Under the pieces are notes generated by a model. The model saw nothing but the letters and a program-made list of their open reading frames with translations. It did no database searches and was not told where the DNA came from. A DNA stretch of 42,783 nt. Origin: Deltaproteobacteria bacterium (lineage in GTDB: Bacteria; Myxococcota_A; Polyangia; Nannocystales; Nannocystaceae). Made by a program: the position numbers and the translations under genes. The stretch lies in NCBI GenBank assembly GCA_003696955.1, contig RFGU01000093.1:1-42783 (forward strand). The letters are read 5' to 3'. This document shows positions 7,651 to 14,862 of this stretch, piece by piece (position 1 is the first letter of the stretch; the number at the start of each line of letters is the position of its first letter).

Positions 7651-8583
7651 ATGTCCATCCAAAACACCCTCGGGCGTTGGCTCGCCCTTCCCCTCTCCAT
7701 CTGCGTCGTCACCGCCGTCGGTTGCGGCGGCAAGGACGACACCATGGGTTCCGGCGACACGTCGGCCTCGGACGGCACGTCCAACGGCACCTCGGACGGC
7801 TCGACCTCCACGTCCTCCACCTCCGGCGGCGTGACCTCGCAAGGCAGCGACAGCGCCACGTCGACTTCGTCGGGCACGTCCGGCACCTCGACGAGTTCCT
7901 CGGGCGGCGGTTTCATCGACCCGCCCGACGGCGGCGTCGAGGGCCAGTGCGACCCAGGGCTGCAGGATTGCCCCAACCCCGACGAAAAGTGCACCGGCTA
8001 CGTGACCATGCCGGGCGACTGTTGCGTGGACGCCAACCACTGCGTGCCCATGATGGGCATGAAACAGTTCGGTGAGCCGTGCACCCGCATCGATGGCAAC
8101 GACGACTGTGACAAGGGCTTGTTCTGCATGACCAAGACCTCGGGCAGCACGGGCGAGGGCATTTGCCTCGAGTACTGCGTGGTGGACGACCCTTCGAGCT
8201 GCGAAAACGGCGGATCCTGCCTCGCCTTCAACGACGGCGCCCTTCCCCTGTGCGAGGAGGAGTGCGATCCGCTCCTGCAGGACTGCCAGGGCAGCCAGGG
8301 CTGCTACCCCGCGTTCGACCGCTTCGTGTGCGCCGTGCCCAACCTCGACCAGGGCGGCGGCGACGGCGACCCCTGCTACACGATCCAGTCGTGCCAACCG
8401 GGGCTCGGATGCGTCAGCGCCGACTCCCTGTCCGACTGCCAGGATACGGCCTGCTGTACGCCGTTTTGCGACCTCAACGAGCCGGACCCGTGCACCTCGC
8501 CCGAGCAGTGCACGGCGTGGTTCGAGATGGGGATGGCCCCGCCCGGACTCGAGGACGTCGGCGCCTGCGTCGTCCCGCAGTGA
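7651..8583 (+). CDS. Cys-rich surface lipoprotein with Ser/Thr/Gly linker
   Basis: 310 residues; the start is supported by AGGAG at 7640-7644. A lipoprotein signal ends in Ala-Val-Gly-Cys25. Residues about 28-95 are almost only Ser, Thr, Gly and Asp, a flexible linker repeated in other lipoproteins of this window. The remaining 215 residues hold some 30 cysteines in pairs (CDPGLQDCPNP, GDCCVDANHC, CDKGLFC, CEEECDPLLQDC, CCTPFCDL), consistent with several small disulfide-bonded modules. Such proteins are frequent in Nannocystis-type genomes and have no assigned function; an outer-membrane or cell-surface role is inferred. It is monocistronic, divergent from gpsA, and ends at a strong hairpin shared with the facing gene. 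Confidence 0.85.
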   Translation: MSIQNTLGRWLALPLSICVVTAVGCGGKDDTMGSGDTSASDGTSNGTSDGSTSTSSTSGGVTSQGSDSATSTSSGTSGTSTSSSGGGFIDPPDGGVEGQCDPGLQDCPNPDEKCTGYVTMPGDCCVDANHCVPMMGMKQFGEPCTRIDGNDDCDKGLFCMTKTSGSTGEGICLEYCVVDDPSSCENGGSCLAFNDGALPLCEEECDPLLQDCQGSQGCYPAFDRFVCAVPNLDQGGGDGDPCYTIQSCQPGLGCVSADSLSDCQDTACCTPFCDLNEPDPCTSPEQCTAWFEMGMAPPGLEDVGACVVPQ

Positions 8584-8603
8584 CGTCCGACCGGAAGCTT
8601 TCC

Positions 8604-8639
8604 GATGCCCCCGTTCGCTTCGCTGCGGGCGGGGGCGTC
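8604..8639. terminator. Bidirectional terminator-like hairpin
   Basis: A long GC-rich stem-loop lies between the convergent lipoprotein (stop 8583) and ATP-grasp gene (stop 8671). The core pairs 8607-8613 with 8630-8636, continues inward through two G-U pairs and three G-C pairs to a six-base loop (8619-8624), and extends outward by three further pairs (one G-U). A short GTCTT follows on the plus strand, but there is no true U-run. Position and symmetry fit a terminator serving both genes. Confidence 0.6.
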
Positions 8640-8670
8640 TTCGCGTGGCCCGGCCGCGCGGCGGCAGCCG

Positions 8671-9606
8671 TCACCGGCCTTCGGCCAGGCGCCGGGCGAG
8701 TCCGCGGGCCAGCACGTCGGCGCTCTGCGGAGCCGTGCGGACGAACAACTCGGGCTCGACGAGTTCGAGCTCCATGAGCTGCGGACCGCGCGGCGTCTCC
8801 ACGAAGTCCACCCGCGCGTAGAGGGCCCGTTCGCCGCACGCGGCCTCGGCTGCAGCCAGGGCCCGGGACGCAAACGAAGCACGGTCGGCATCGACCTCGC
8901 AGGGGCCGACGGTCCCGCCGTGGTCGTCCTGGACGCGGAAGTCCCCCGGTTTGGCGCGCTTGCGTACGGCATGGGTGACCATGCCGTCGAAGATCAGGAC
9001 GGAGACCTCCCCCGCCTCGAGCACCTCGGGCACGAAGGGCTGCACCATCATCGCCTCCGCGGCCACCATGTCGCGAAACCACGCCGCGTGCTCGGAGAAC
9101 GTTGCCGGGCCGCGGGAGATCCTACGGGTCTGGCGAGCGGCGCCGCCGATGCAAGGCTTGACCACCACTTCGTCGGCCCCGAGTTCGGCCATGACCGCCG
9201 ACAGATCGGCCGCCTCCCCCCGCTCGACGACGATCGTCCGCGGTACCGAGACCCCGGCGCGGGCGAGTTCCAGCAGGTAGTGCTTGTCCACGTTCCATCG
9301 GACCAAGGCGGGCGGATTGAAGATGGGCAAGGCCCCCAGGGTGCGGTCGAGGAACGCGGCGAACTCGGGCCAGCGGTCGAAGTAGTCCCATGTCGTGCGG
9401 AACACTGCCGCCACGTAGCCGCCCGACGGATCGAAGCGTCGCCAGTCGACGCGCTCGACGGCGAACCCCACCCGCGCGAGCGCATCGGCGACGATCTCGT
9501 CTTCGAGCAGGATGTTGGCGACGTACGGGTCGCGGGCGGCCGCGGGCGCCGGTCTCTCGTAACGGGATTCCGTCAGCAGCACGACCGTGGGACGAGCGGA
9601 CCGCAC
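8671..9606 (-). CDS. ATP-grasp ligase, DcsG/RimK-like
   Basis: 311 residues, an ATP-dependent carboxylate-amine/thiol ligase fold. Visible features are the pre-ATP-grasp segment ending RTTWDYFDRWPEF, then RWNVDKHYLLELARAGVSVP (start of the ATP-binding part), the VVKPCIGG strand with its ATP-binding lysine, GEVSVLIFDG, KPGDFRVQDDHGG, and the metal-binding end ARVDFVETPRG plus LMELELVEPELF. The order and wording of these motifs match the subgroup containing the D-cycloserine-forming ligase DcsG and many uncharacterised proteins annotated as RimK-like. The substrate cannot be deduced. It stands alone; no biosynthetic partners are adjacent, which argues for small-molecule or peptide tailoring rather than cycloserine synthesis. 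Confidence 0.8.
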   Translation of the reverse strand: MRSARPTVVLLTESRYERPAPAAARDPYVANILLEDEIVADALARVGFAVERVDWRRFDPSGGYVAAVFRTTWDYFDRWPEFAAFLDRTLGALPIFNPPALVRWNVDKHYLLELARAGVSVPRTIVVERGEAADLSAVMAELGADEVVVKPCIGGAARQTRRISRGPATFSEHAAWFRDMVAAEAMMVQPFVPEVLEAGEVSVLIFDGMVTHAVRKRAKPGDFRVQDDHGGTVGPCEVDADRASFASRALAAAEAACGERALYARVDFVETPRGPQLMELELVEPELFVRTAPQSADVLARGLARRLAEGR

Positions 9607-9667
9607 GGCGGGAGGCCTACCACGCCCGCGGCCGCGATTGCAGCCGACCGATCGCGCCCGGCGGCCC

Positions 9668-9928
9668 CTACATGTCCCGGGCCATGCGGATCAGTTCGGG
9701 AATGAAGTGGGGCCGGATCCGGATAAGGCTTTCGTGCTTGGCCCGTCCCCGGGAGGTGATGTTGGCCCCTTCGGGCGAGAGCACCTCGCCTTCGACGGTG
9801 TCGTCCTCGAAGTCGTAGATCCGGGTCTCCCCCGCCTGTCCCACGAGGGCGGCCTCGTCGGCATCCTGATCGGTCTGGGGTTGGCCGGTCGGCGCAAGGA
9901 GCGCCATGGCCACGACGAGCGACTTCAT
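9668..9928 (-). CDS. Small conserved secreted protein, function unknown
   Basis: 86 residues from the ATG at 9928, chosen because AAAGGAG on the minus strand lies about 8 bases upstream; the ATG two codons earlier (9934) is too close to it. The N-terminus (MKSLVVAMALLAPTG) is a short signal-peptide-like segment. The mature part has a compact conserved-looking core, IYDFEDDTVEGE followed by SPEGANITSR and a basic/hydrophobic end (KHESLIRIRPHFIPEL). I do not recognise a named family, though such short proteins are familiar as conserved hypotheticals in myxobacteria. It lies downstream of the kinase-FHA gene on the same strand with a 75-base gap. Confidence 0.6.
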   Translation of the reverse strand: MKSLVVAMALLAPTGQPQTDQDADEAALVGQAGETRIYDFEDDTVEGEVLSPEGANITSRGRAKHESLIRIRPHFIPELIRMARDM

Positions 9929-10003
9929 GGGCATCTCTCCTTTCGCAATCGAACGCGACCTCCAACGTGGATCCTCCGGGGTGGCGAGGCAACCCCGCGA
10001 AGG

Positions 10004-11224
10004 TCACGCCTCGGACGGCTCGACCGGATCGACGGAGCAGCGCTCGACACGCACCCTGCGGTCGTAGAGTTCGAGCACCACCTCGCCGCCTTCGTCGAGA
10101 ACGCGCGGCCTGCCGGGATGGAGCGCCGTTCCGCCCATCCGGGTGCCGTTCTGGCTGTAGAGGTCGGCCACCCACACGCGCCCGCCCTGGGCGAAGACGC
10201 ACGCGTGCAGGCGGGAGAGCCGAGGCGAGTCCAGGGGCACCTGACAGGCCTCGTGCCGACCGATCACCACCGGTCCGTCCCGAAGATCGAAGGTTGCCTG
10301 CGCGCCCCCCTCCACCTCGATGCGAACGCCCGGCGGCTCGGGTGGCCGAAAGAGCGGCGGCGGCACCTGCGGCGGACGGAAGATGCCGTCGGCCCGTGCG
10401 GCCGCCTCGAAGGCCTCGGCCATCTCGGCACTGCTGCCGTAGCGCGCATGGGGCGCCTTGGCCAGCGCCCGCTGCATGAACGCGTCGAGGTGCGGAACCG
10501 ACGTGCGCGCGCCGTCGTCGGTCGGCACGGCGAGCGCCGGGGGCGGAATCTCGAGATGCTGGTGCAGAAGCTCGGGGAGGCTCCGCCCCTCGAAGGGTAG
10601 GCGACCGGCCAGAAGCTCGTAGATCACGACGGCCAGGGCGTAGCGGTCCGTGGCGGGCCCGACGTGCTTGCTGTCGCGGAACTGTTCGGGGCTCATGTAG
10701 TACGGCGTGCCGAAGACCGACCCGGTCCGCGTCGCCGCATCGAGTTCGAGCCACTTGGCCACGCCCAGGTCGATGAGCACCGGCGACCATCCGCCCGAGC
10801 CGTCCGGCGGATCGTTGCGCAGCAGGATGTTCTCGGGCTTCAAGTCCCGGTGCACCACACCGAGGCCGTGGAGATCGTCGAGGGAGCCCGCAAGCCCGGC
10901 CAGCAGGCGATGGCACGCCCAGGCATCCCCGGGCTCGATGACGGCCGAGGGCGAGGCGCCGTCGACGAAGGCCATCGCCATCCACGTGCGGCCCAGATCG
11001 TCGATCCCGTAGTCTTCGACCTCGATCACCCCGGGCAGGGGCTTTTGGGCCATGCGCTCGGCCTCGCGCCGGAACCTTCGAGCCACGTCGGAGTCCGGGC
11101 GCACCTCCGCGCGCAGCCATTTGACCACCACCAACCGCCGGCGGCCCACGTCCACGCAAAGGTGCACGTCGCCGACGGCGCCGGTACCGAGGGGGCGGAT
11201 CGACCGATAGGGAAAACCGTGCAC
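10004..11224 (-). CDS. Ser/Thr protein kinase with C-terminal FHA domain
   Basis: 406 residues from GTG 11224; the frame is open further upstream but that part is antisense or out-of-frame to the phosphoesterase gene. Kinase domain about 5-275: Gly-loop GTGAVGDV, Lys35, catalytic HRDLKPEN with Asp127, metal site Asp152-Leu-Gly instead of Asp-Phe-Gly, and MSPEQ. Residues about 310-395 form an FHA domain (VIGRHEACQVPL, LSRLHACV, DLYSQNGTRMGG: the Gly-Arg, Ser-x-x-His and Asn-Gly signatures that bind phosphothreonine). There is no transmembrane helix, so it is a soluble kinase that may dock on its own phosphorylated substrate. The start is 14 bases after the phosphoesterase stop, forming the third gene of a cysH-led operon. 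Confidence 0.9.
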   Translation of the reverse strand: MHGFPYRSIRPLGTGAVGDVHLCVDVGRRRLVVVKWLRAEVRPDSDVARRFRREAERMAQKPLPGVIEVEDYGIDDLGRTWMAMAFVDGASPSAVIEPGDAWACHRLLAGLAGSLDDLHGLGVVHRDLKPENILLRNDPPDGSGGWSPVLIDLGVAKWLELDAATRTGSVFGTPYYMSPEQFRDSKHVGPATDRYALAVVIYELLAGRLPFEGRSLPELLHQHLEIPPPALAVPTDDGARTSVPHLDAFMQRALAKAPHARYGSSAEMAEAFEAAARADGIFRPPQVPPPLFRPPEPPGVRIEVEGGAQATFDLRDGPVVIGRHEACQVPLDSPRLSRLHACVFAQGGRVWVADLYSQNGTRMGGTALHPGRPRVLDEGGEVVLELYDRRVRVERCSVDPVEPSEA

Positions 11225-11238
11225 GCGCCCCGAGTCTA

Positions 11239-12150
11239 TCAAGGGGCGGCGACCGGCGAAACCGCGAGTCGTGCGTCCGCCCTGGCGAAGTCGGTGTCCT
11301 GCCACAGATGGAGTTCCGAGCGCATCGTCCCACCTTCGATCTCGTACACCGTAAAGCCGGCGGCATAGGGGGCGGCGGCCGCAACGGCCGTCCCCGACGA
11401 GATGCCGTGGACGGGAACCGGCCCTTCGGGGCCTTCGATGTGCCCGCGCACCACCTTGTGCTCGTGGCCGTGGAGCACCAGCTCGGCCCCTTCCTGTGCG
11501 ATGACCCGCCCGAAGGCATCGAGGTCGACGAGCTCGTGCCGCGGCCGCGCCACCCCCTCCATGACCGGATGGTGGATGAGCACCACCCGCATCTTCCCCT
11601 CCCCCCGCAACCTGCGCAGCACCTCGGCGAGTCGGGTGAGCTGGTCGGGGCCGACCCGCCCGGTCGCCCACAGGGGGCGGGTCGGCACCGCGCTCGAGAC
11701 CCCCACGAGGGCCACGTCGCCGTAGTCCTGGACGAACGGATACGGCGCGTCCGACAGGCGCTCGCCCTCCATGAAACCACCGAGGTACCGTTCGAACCGC
11801 CGCGCCCGCGCCGACCCCCGGGTGTAGGTGTCGTGGTTGCCCGGGATGACGGTAACGGGCAACGGCAGGGACGAGAGCCGCCGGGCGACGTGCTCGAACT
11901 CCGACTCGAGGGCCAGGTTGGTCAGGTCGCCGGTCAGGACCAGGCGATCGACGCCGAGACGCCGGGACGCCTCCACCAGGGCATCGAAGCGATCCTCGTC
12001 GTGGCGCTTGCGCCGCCCGAGGAGGAGGTTCAGCCCGCCGGTAGCGCGCTTGTTGAAGTACCGCAGCGGCCCGACGCCGGTCAGGTCGAGCAGATGGATG
12101 TCGGAGGCATGGAGGAATCGAAGGCCCACGGTCGAACTCGTCTCGCTCAC
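11239..12150 (-). CDS. Calcineurin-like metallophosphoesterase
   Basis: 303 residues. The start is set at GTG 12150 because it forms a GTGA overlap with the cysH stop; a later GTG at 12129 would begin nine codons before the first motif. All five metallophosphoesterase motifs are visible: Asp-x-His (HASDIHL), Gly-Asp (LTGDLTN), Gly-Asn-His-Asp (PGNHDTY), His-His (LIHHPVM), and Gly-His-x-His (LHGHEHK). These residues bind a di-metal centre. The family includes cyclic-nucleotide phosphodiesterases (CpdA/Icc-like), nucleotidases and UDP-DAGDP hydrolases, and the substrate is not readable from sequence. Tight coupling to cysH suggests it may act on a nucleotide by-product of sulfate reduction, which is inference. 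Confidence 0.88.
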   Translation of the reverse strand: MSETSSTVGLRFLHASDIHLLDLTGVGPLRYFNKRATGGLNLLLGRRKRHDEDRFDALVEASRRLGVDRLVLTGDLTNLALESEFEHVARRLSSLPLPVTVIPGNHDTYTRGSARARRFERYLGGFMEGERLSDAPYPFVQDYGDVALVGVSSAVPTRPLWATGRVGPDQLTRLAEVLRRLRGEGKMRVVLIHHPVMEGVARPRHELVDLDAFGRVIAQEGAELVLHGHEHKVVRGHIEGPEGPVPVHGISSGTAVAAAAPYAAGFTVYEIEGGTMRSELHLWQDTDFARADARLAVSPVAAP

Positions 12151-12878
12151 AGAGTGTGAATGCCGCACTCCGTCTTTGCACGCCCCTGCCACCGCCCGGA
12201 GCGCTCGTCGCCGTCGGGGGCGGCCGGCGCCGTGCACGGCCTGCACCCCACGCTCGTATACCCCTCGTCGAGCAGCCGGTTGTACGGCACCCCGTGGGTC
12301 AGCAGGTACGACCAGGTGTCCTTGCGGGTCCACGCGACGAAGGGGGCGACCTTGAGCACCGCCGAGCCGTCTGCGCGGCGCGCGACCCCGAGGATCGGCG
12401 TGTTCGCCCGGGTGGGTGACTGGTCGCGACGGATCGCCGTAAGCCACACGTCGAGGCGGTCCAGGATCCGCCGCATGGGCTCGACCTTCCGCACCGCGCA
12501 GCAAGCATCGGGATCCCGCTCCCAAAGGCGCGGGCCGTGGCGTTCGGCCTGGGCGGAAAGCGAGACCAGGGGCTCGACGACGACGACCCGGGCGCCCCGC
12601 TCCTCGTGGGCCCTTCGCACCTCGACCGATGCGTCGAAGAGCAGGCCCGTGTCGATGGTGAACACCGGGGTCGCCGGCCGCATCCTGCGGACCATGTCCA
12701 CGAGCACGCAGCCCTCCGGTCCGAAGGCGGACGTGCATCCCACCCGCAGATGACCGAGGTTCTCGAAGACCCACGCGAGGATCGCCTCGGCCGAAGCCCC
12801 CTCGAAGGACGCACTTCGGGCGGCCAGGGCACCGGGGTCGAACGGCGCTTCGGGATTCACGGTGGGCCACTGGGCCAT
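12147..12878 (-). CDS. cysH: APS/PAPS reductase (assimilatory sulfate reduction)
   Basis: 243 residues. It reduces adenylyl sulfate (or PAPS) to sulfite with thioredoxin-type electrons. The catalytic cysteine sits in the C-terminal KTECGIH motif (Cys238). The Cys126-Cys127 pair (DACCAVRK) and Cys212-x-x-Cys215 (GCRPC) are the ligands of the [4Fe-4S] cluster that marks the APS-reductase branch, so adenylyl sulfate is the likely substrate and AMP the co-product. The FTIDTG and AIRRDQSPTR nucleotide-binding segments are present. It is the first gene of a minus-strand operon with a metallophosphoesterase (4-base overlap) and a kinase-FHA gene. No other cys gene is in the window. A trxA gene lies 7 kb away. 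Confidence 0.93.
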   Translation of the reverse strand: MAQWPTVNPEAPFDPGALAARSASFEGASAEAILAWVFENLGHLRVGCTSAFGPEGCVLVDMVRRMRPATPVFTIDTGLLFDASVEVRRAHEERGARVVVVEPLVSLSAQAERHGPRLWERDPDACCAVRKVEPMRRILDRLDVWLTAIRRDQSPTRANTPILGVARRADGSAVLKVAPFVAWTRKDTWSYLLTHGVPYNRLLDEGYTSVGCRPCTAPAAPDGDERSGRWQGRAKTECGIHTL

Positions 12879-13002
12879 GACGCTCGGGTTCTAGCACACC
12901 TGCCCCCCACGCCCCGTTCGGCGCTCCACATCCCCGGACATCGCCTGGACGTGGTTTTTCGGGCGCATACCGGGAAAAGCCGCCGTCGCCCCGACACGGC
13001 GT

Positions 13003-13024
13003 CTGCGACCGGCTCCCGTCGCAG
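13003..13024 (+). other. Inverted repeat in aspS leader
   Basis: A perfect 7-bp stem (13003-13009 with 13018-13024) and eight-base loop lie 30 bases before the aspS start. It may be a leader hairpin or part of the promoter between divergent cysH and aspS. There is no T-box sequence or run of U, so no attenuation mechanism is claimed. Confidence 0.3.
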
Positions 13025-13053
13025 GCCGCGGCGCCCTGCTAGGCTCCGCCGCC

Positions 13054-14862
13054 ATGTCGAGCCTCCTCGCAACCGGACGCACCCACGATTGCGGTTCCCT
13101 GCGACGGGAGCACGTGGGCAACGAGGTGGTCCTCTTCGGCTGGGTCCACCGCAGGCGCGATCACGGCGGTCGCATCTTCGTGGACCTGCGCGACCGGGCC
13201 GGGCTGACCCAGGTGGTCTTCGGGCCGGACATCGACGAAGGGGCCCACGCCCTCGCCGATCAACTGCGCAGCGAGTTCTGCATCGGGATCCGGGGCACCG
13301 TCGTCGACCGGGGCGAGAACGAGAACCCGAACCTTCCCACCGGCGCGATCGAGGTCGAGGCCCACACCCTCGAGGTGTTCTCCACCTCCGCCACGCCCCC
13401 CTTCGTGATCGCCGACGACGACCGTCTCGACGTGCACGAGAACCTGCGGCTTGCGTACCGCTACCTCGACCTTCGCAGGCCCTGCGTCCAGCGCAACTTC
13501 CTTCTGCGTTCGCGCCTCTACCAGATCACGCGGTCGGTGCTGACGCGGCACGGATTCTGGGAACTCGAGACGCCCTATCTCGTCAAGTACACCCCGGGTG
13601 GCGCCCGCAACTTCCTGGTGCCGAGCCGGCTCAACCCCGGGACCTTCTACGCCCTGGCCGAATCGCCCCAGATCTACAAGCAGCTCTTCATGGTGGCCGG
13701 GTTCGACAAGTACTTCCAGATCACGCGTTGTTTTCGCGACGAGGATCTGCGCAACGACCGGCAACCCGAGTTCACCCAGATCGACGTGGAGCTTTCGTTC
13801 GCGACCCCCGAGCGCGTGTTCGCCCCCATCGAGGAACTCGTGGCCGAGGCCCTGCGGGAACTTGCCGGTCACGAACTCGAGCTGCCCCTTCCGCGCCTTT
13901 CGTGGCGTGAGGCCATGGAACGGTTCGGTACGGACAAACCGGACCTACGCTTCGGGCTCGAGTTGCGTGACGTTACGGAGGTCACGCGCGGGTGCGGGTT
14001 TCGGGTGTTCGAATCGGCCCCCCTGGTCAAGGGGCTGTGCGTCCCCCCCGAGCATGCCGCCCCCCTCACCCGCAGCCAACTCGACAAGCTCACCGACTTC
14101 GTCAAGAAGCGCGAGCACGGAGGCGCCAAGGGCCTTGCGTGGGCCCGCGTGGAGCCGGACGGCAGCCTCAAGGCGCCCTTCGCCAAGAATCTCTCGCCCG
14201 AGGCGACCGCCGGCATCGTGCGCGTCATGGAGGCCGAGCCCGGTTCGGTGCTCCTCTTCGTCGCCGACGACTTCGATACGGTCCACACGGCGCTTTCCGC
14301 CCTGCGCCTGCACCTGCGCGACCTCCTGGGCCTGCTCGACGAAGCCTCACCGTCGTGGCGGCTTGCCTGGGTGACGGAGTTCCCGCTCTTCGAGCGCACC
14401 GACGACGGCCGGTACGTCTCGGCCCACCACCCGTTCACGTCGCCGCTGCCCGAGGACGTGCCGTTGCTCGACACCGACCCGGCATCCGTCCACGCCCAGG
14501 CCTACGACCTCGTCATGAACGGCAACGAGATCGGCGGCGGGAGCATCCGAATCCATCGCGCCGACGTCCAGGCCAAGGTGTTCGAAGTCCTGGGACTGGA
14601 CGAGGAGGAGAAGCAACAGAAGTTCGGCTTCCTCCTCGAGGCGTTCCGCTACGGCCCGCCCCCCCACGGCGGGATCGCCCTCGGGCTCGACCGCATCGCC
14701 ATGTTGCTCGCGGGGGCCGAGAGCCTGCGTGACGTCATCGCCTTCCCCAAGACCCAGCGCGGACACGACCTGATGACCGGTTGCCCCACGCCGGTGGACG
14801 AGGCCCAACTGGCCGAACTCTACATCACCCACCGCCCGCTGCCCGGCCGCGACGATACGTGA
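13054..14862 (+). CDS. aspS: Aspartyl-tRNA synthetase
   Basis: 602 residues, the usual bacterial length. The N-terminal OB-fold anticodon-binding domain (about 1-110) contains GWVHRRRDHGG. Class II motifs follow: motif 2 CFRDEDLRNDRQPEFTQID, the bacterial insertion domain (about 300-420), and motif 3 GIALGLDRIAML near the C-terminus. The His in RRRDHGG, where the discriminating E. coli enzyme has Leu, is the residue associated with non-discriminating AspRS, which also charges tRNA-Asn. That would imply Asp-tRNA-Asn amidation by GatCAB elsewhere in the genome. The ATG at 13054 gives the standard N-terminus. The stop overlaps the lnt start by one base (TGATG), so the two are coupled. Confidence 0.96.
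   Translation: MSSLLATGRTHDCGSLRREHVGNEVVLFGWVHRRRDHGGRIFVDLRDRAGLTQVVFGPDIDEGAHALADQLRSEFCIGIRGTVVDRGENENPNLPTGAIEVEAHTLEVFSTSATPPFVIADDDRLDVHENLRLAYRYLDLRRPCVQRNFLLRSRLYQITRSVLTRHGFWELETPYLVKYTPGGARNFLVPSRLNPGTFYALAESPQIYKQLFMVAGFDKYFQITRCFRDEDLRNDRQPEFTQIDVELSFATPERVFAPIEELVAEALRELAGHELELPLPRLSWREAMERFGTDKPDLRFGLELRDVTEVTRGCGFRVFESAPLVKGLCVPPEHAAPLTRSQLDKLTDFVKKREHGGAKGLAWARVEPDGSLKAPFAKNLSPEATAGIVRVMEAEPGSVLLFVADDFDTVHTALSALRLHLRDLLGLLDEASPSWRLAWVTEFPLFERTDDGRYVSAHHPFTSPLPEDVPLLDTDPASVHAQAYDLVMNGNEIGGGSIRIHRADVQAKVFEVLGLDEEEKQQKFGFLLEAFRYGPPPHGGIALGLDRIAMLLAGAESLRDVIAFPKTQRGHDLMTGCPTPVDEAQLAELYITHRPLPGRDDT

Noticed and set aside
12151..12897. N-terminal extension of the phosphoesterase frame
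   Set aside because: It lies out of frame within cysH; the GTGA junction at 12147-12150 gives a natural start right before the Asp-x-His motif.
12879..13053. T-box or attenuator upstream of aspS
   Set aside because: There is a 7-bp hairpin but no T-box core, specifier loop or U-rich terminator; T-boxes are also not expected in this phylum.
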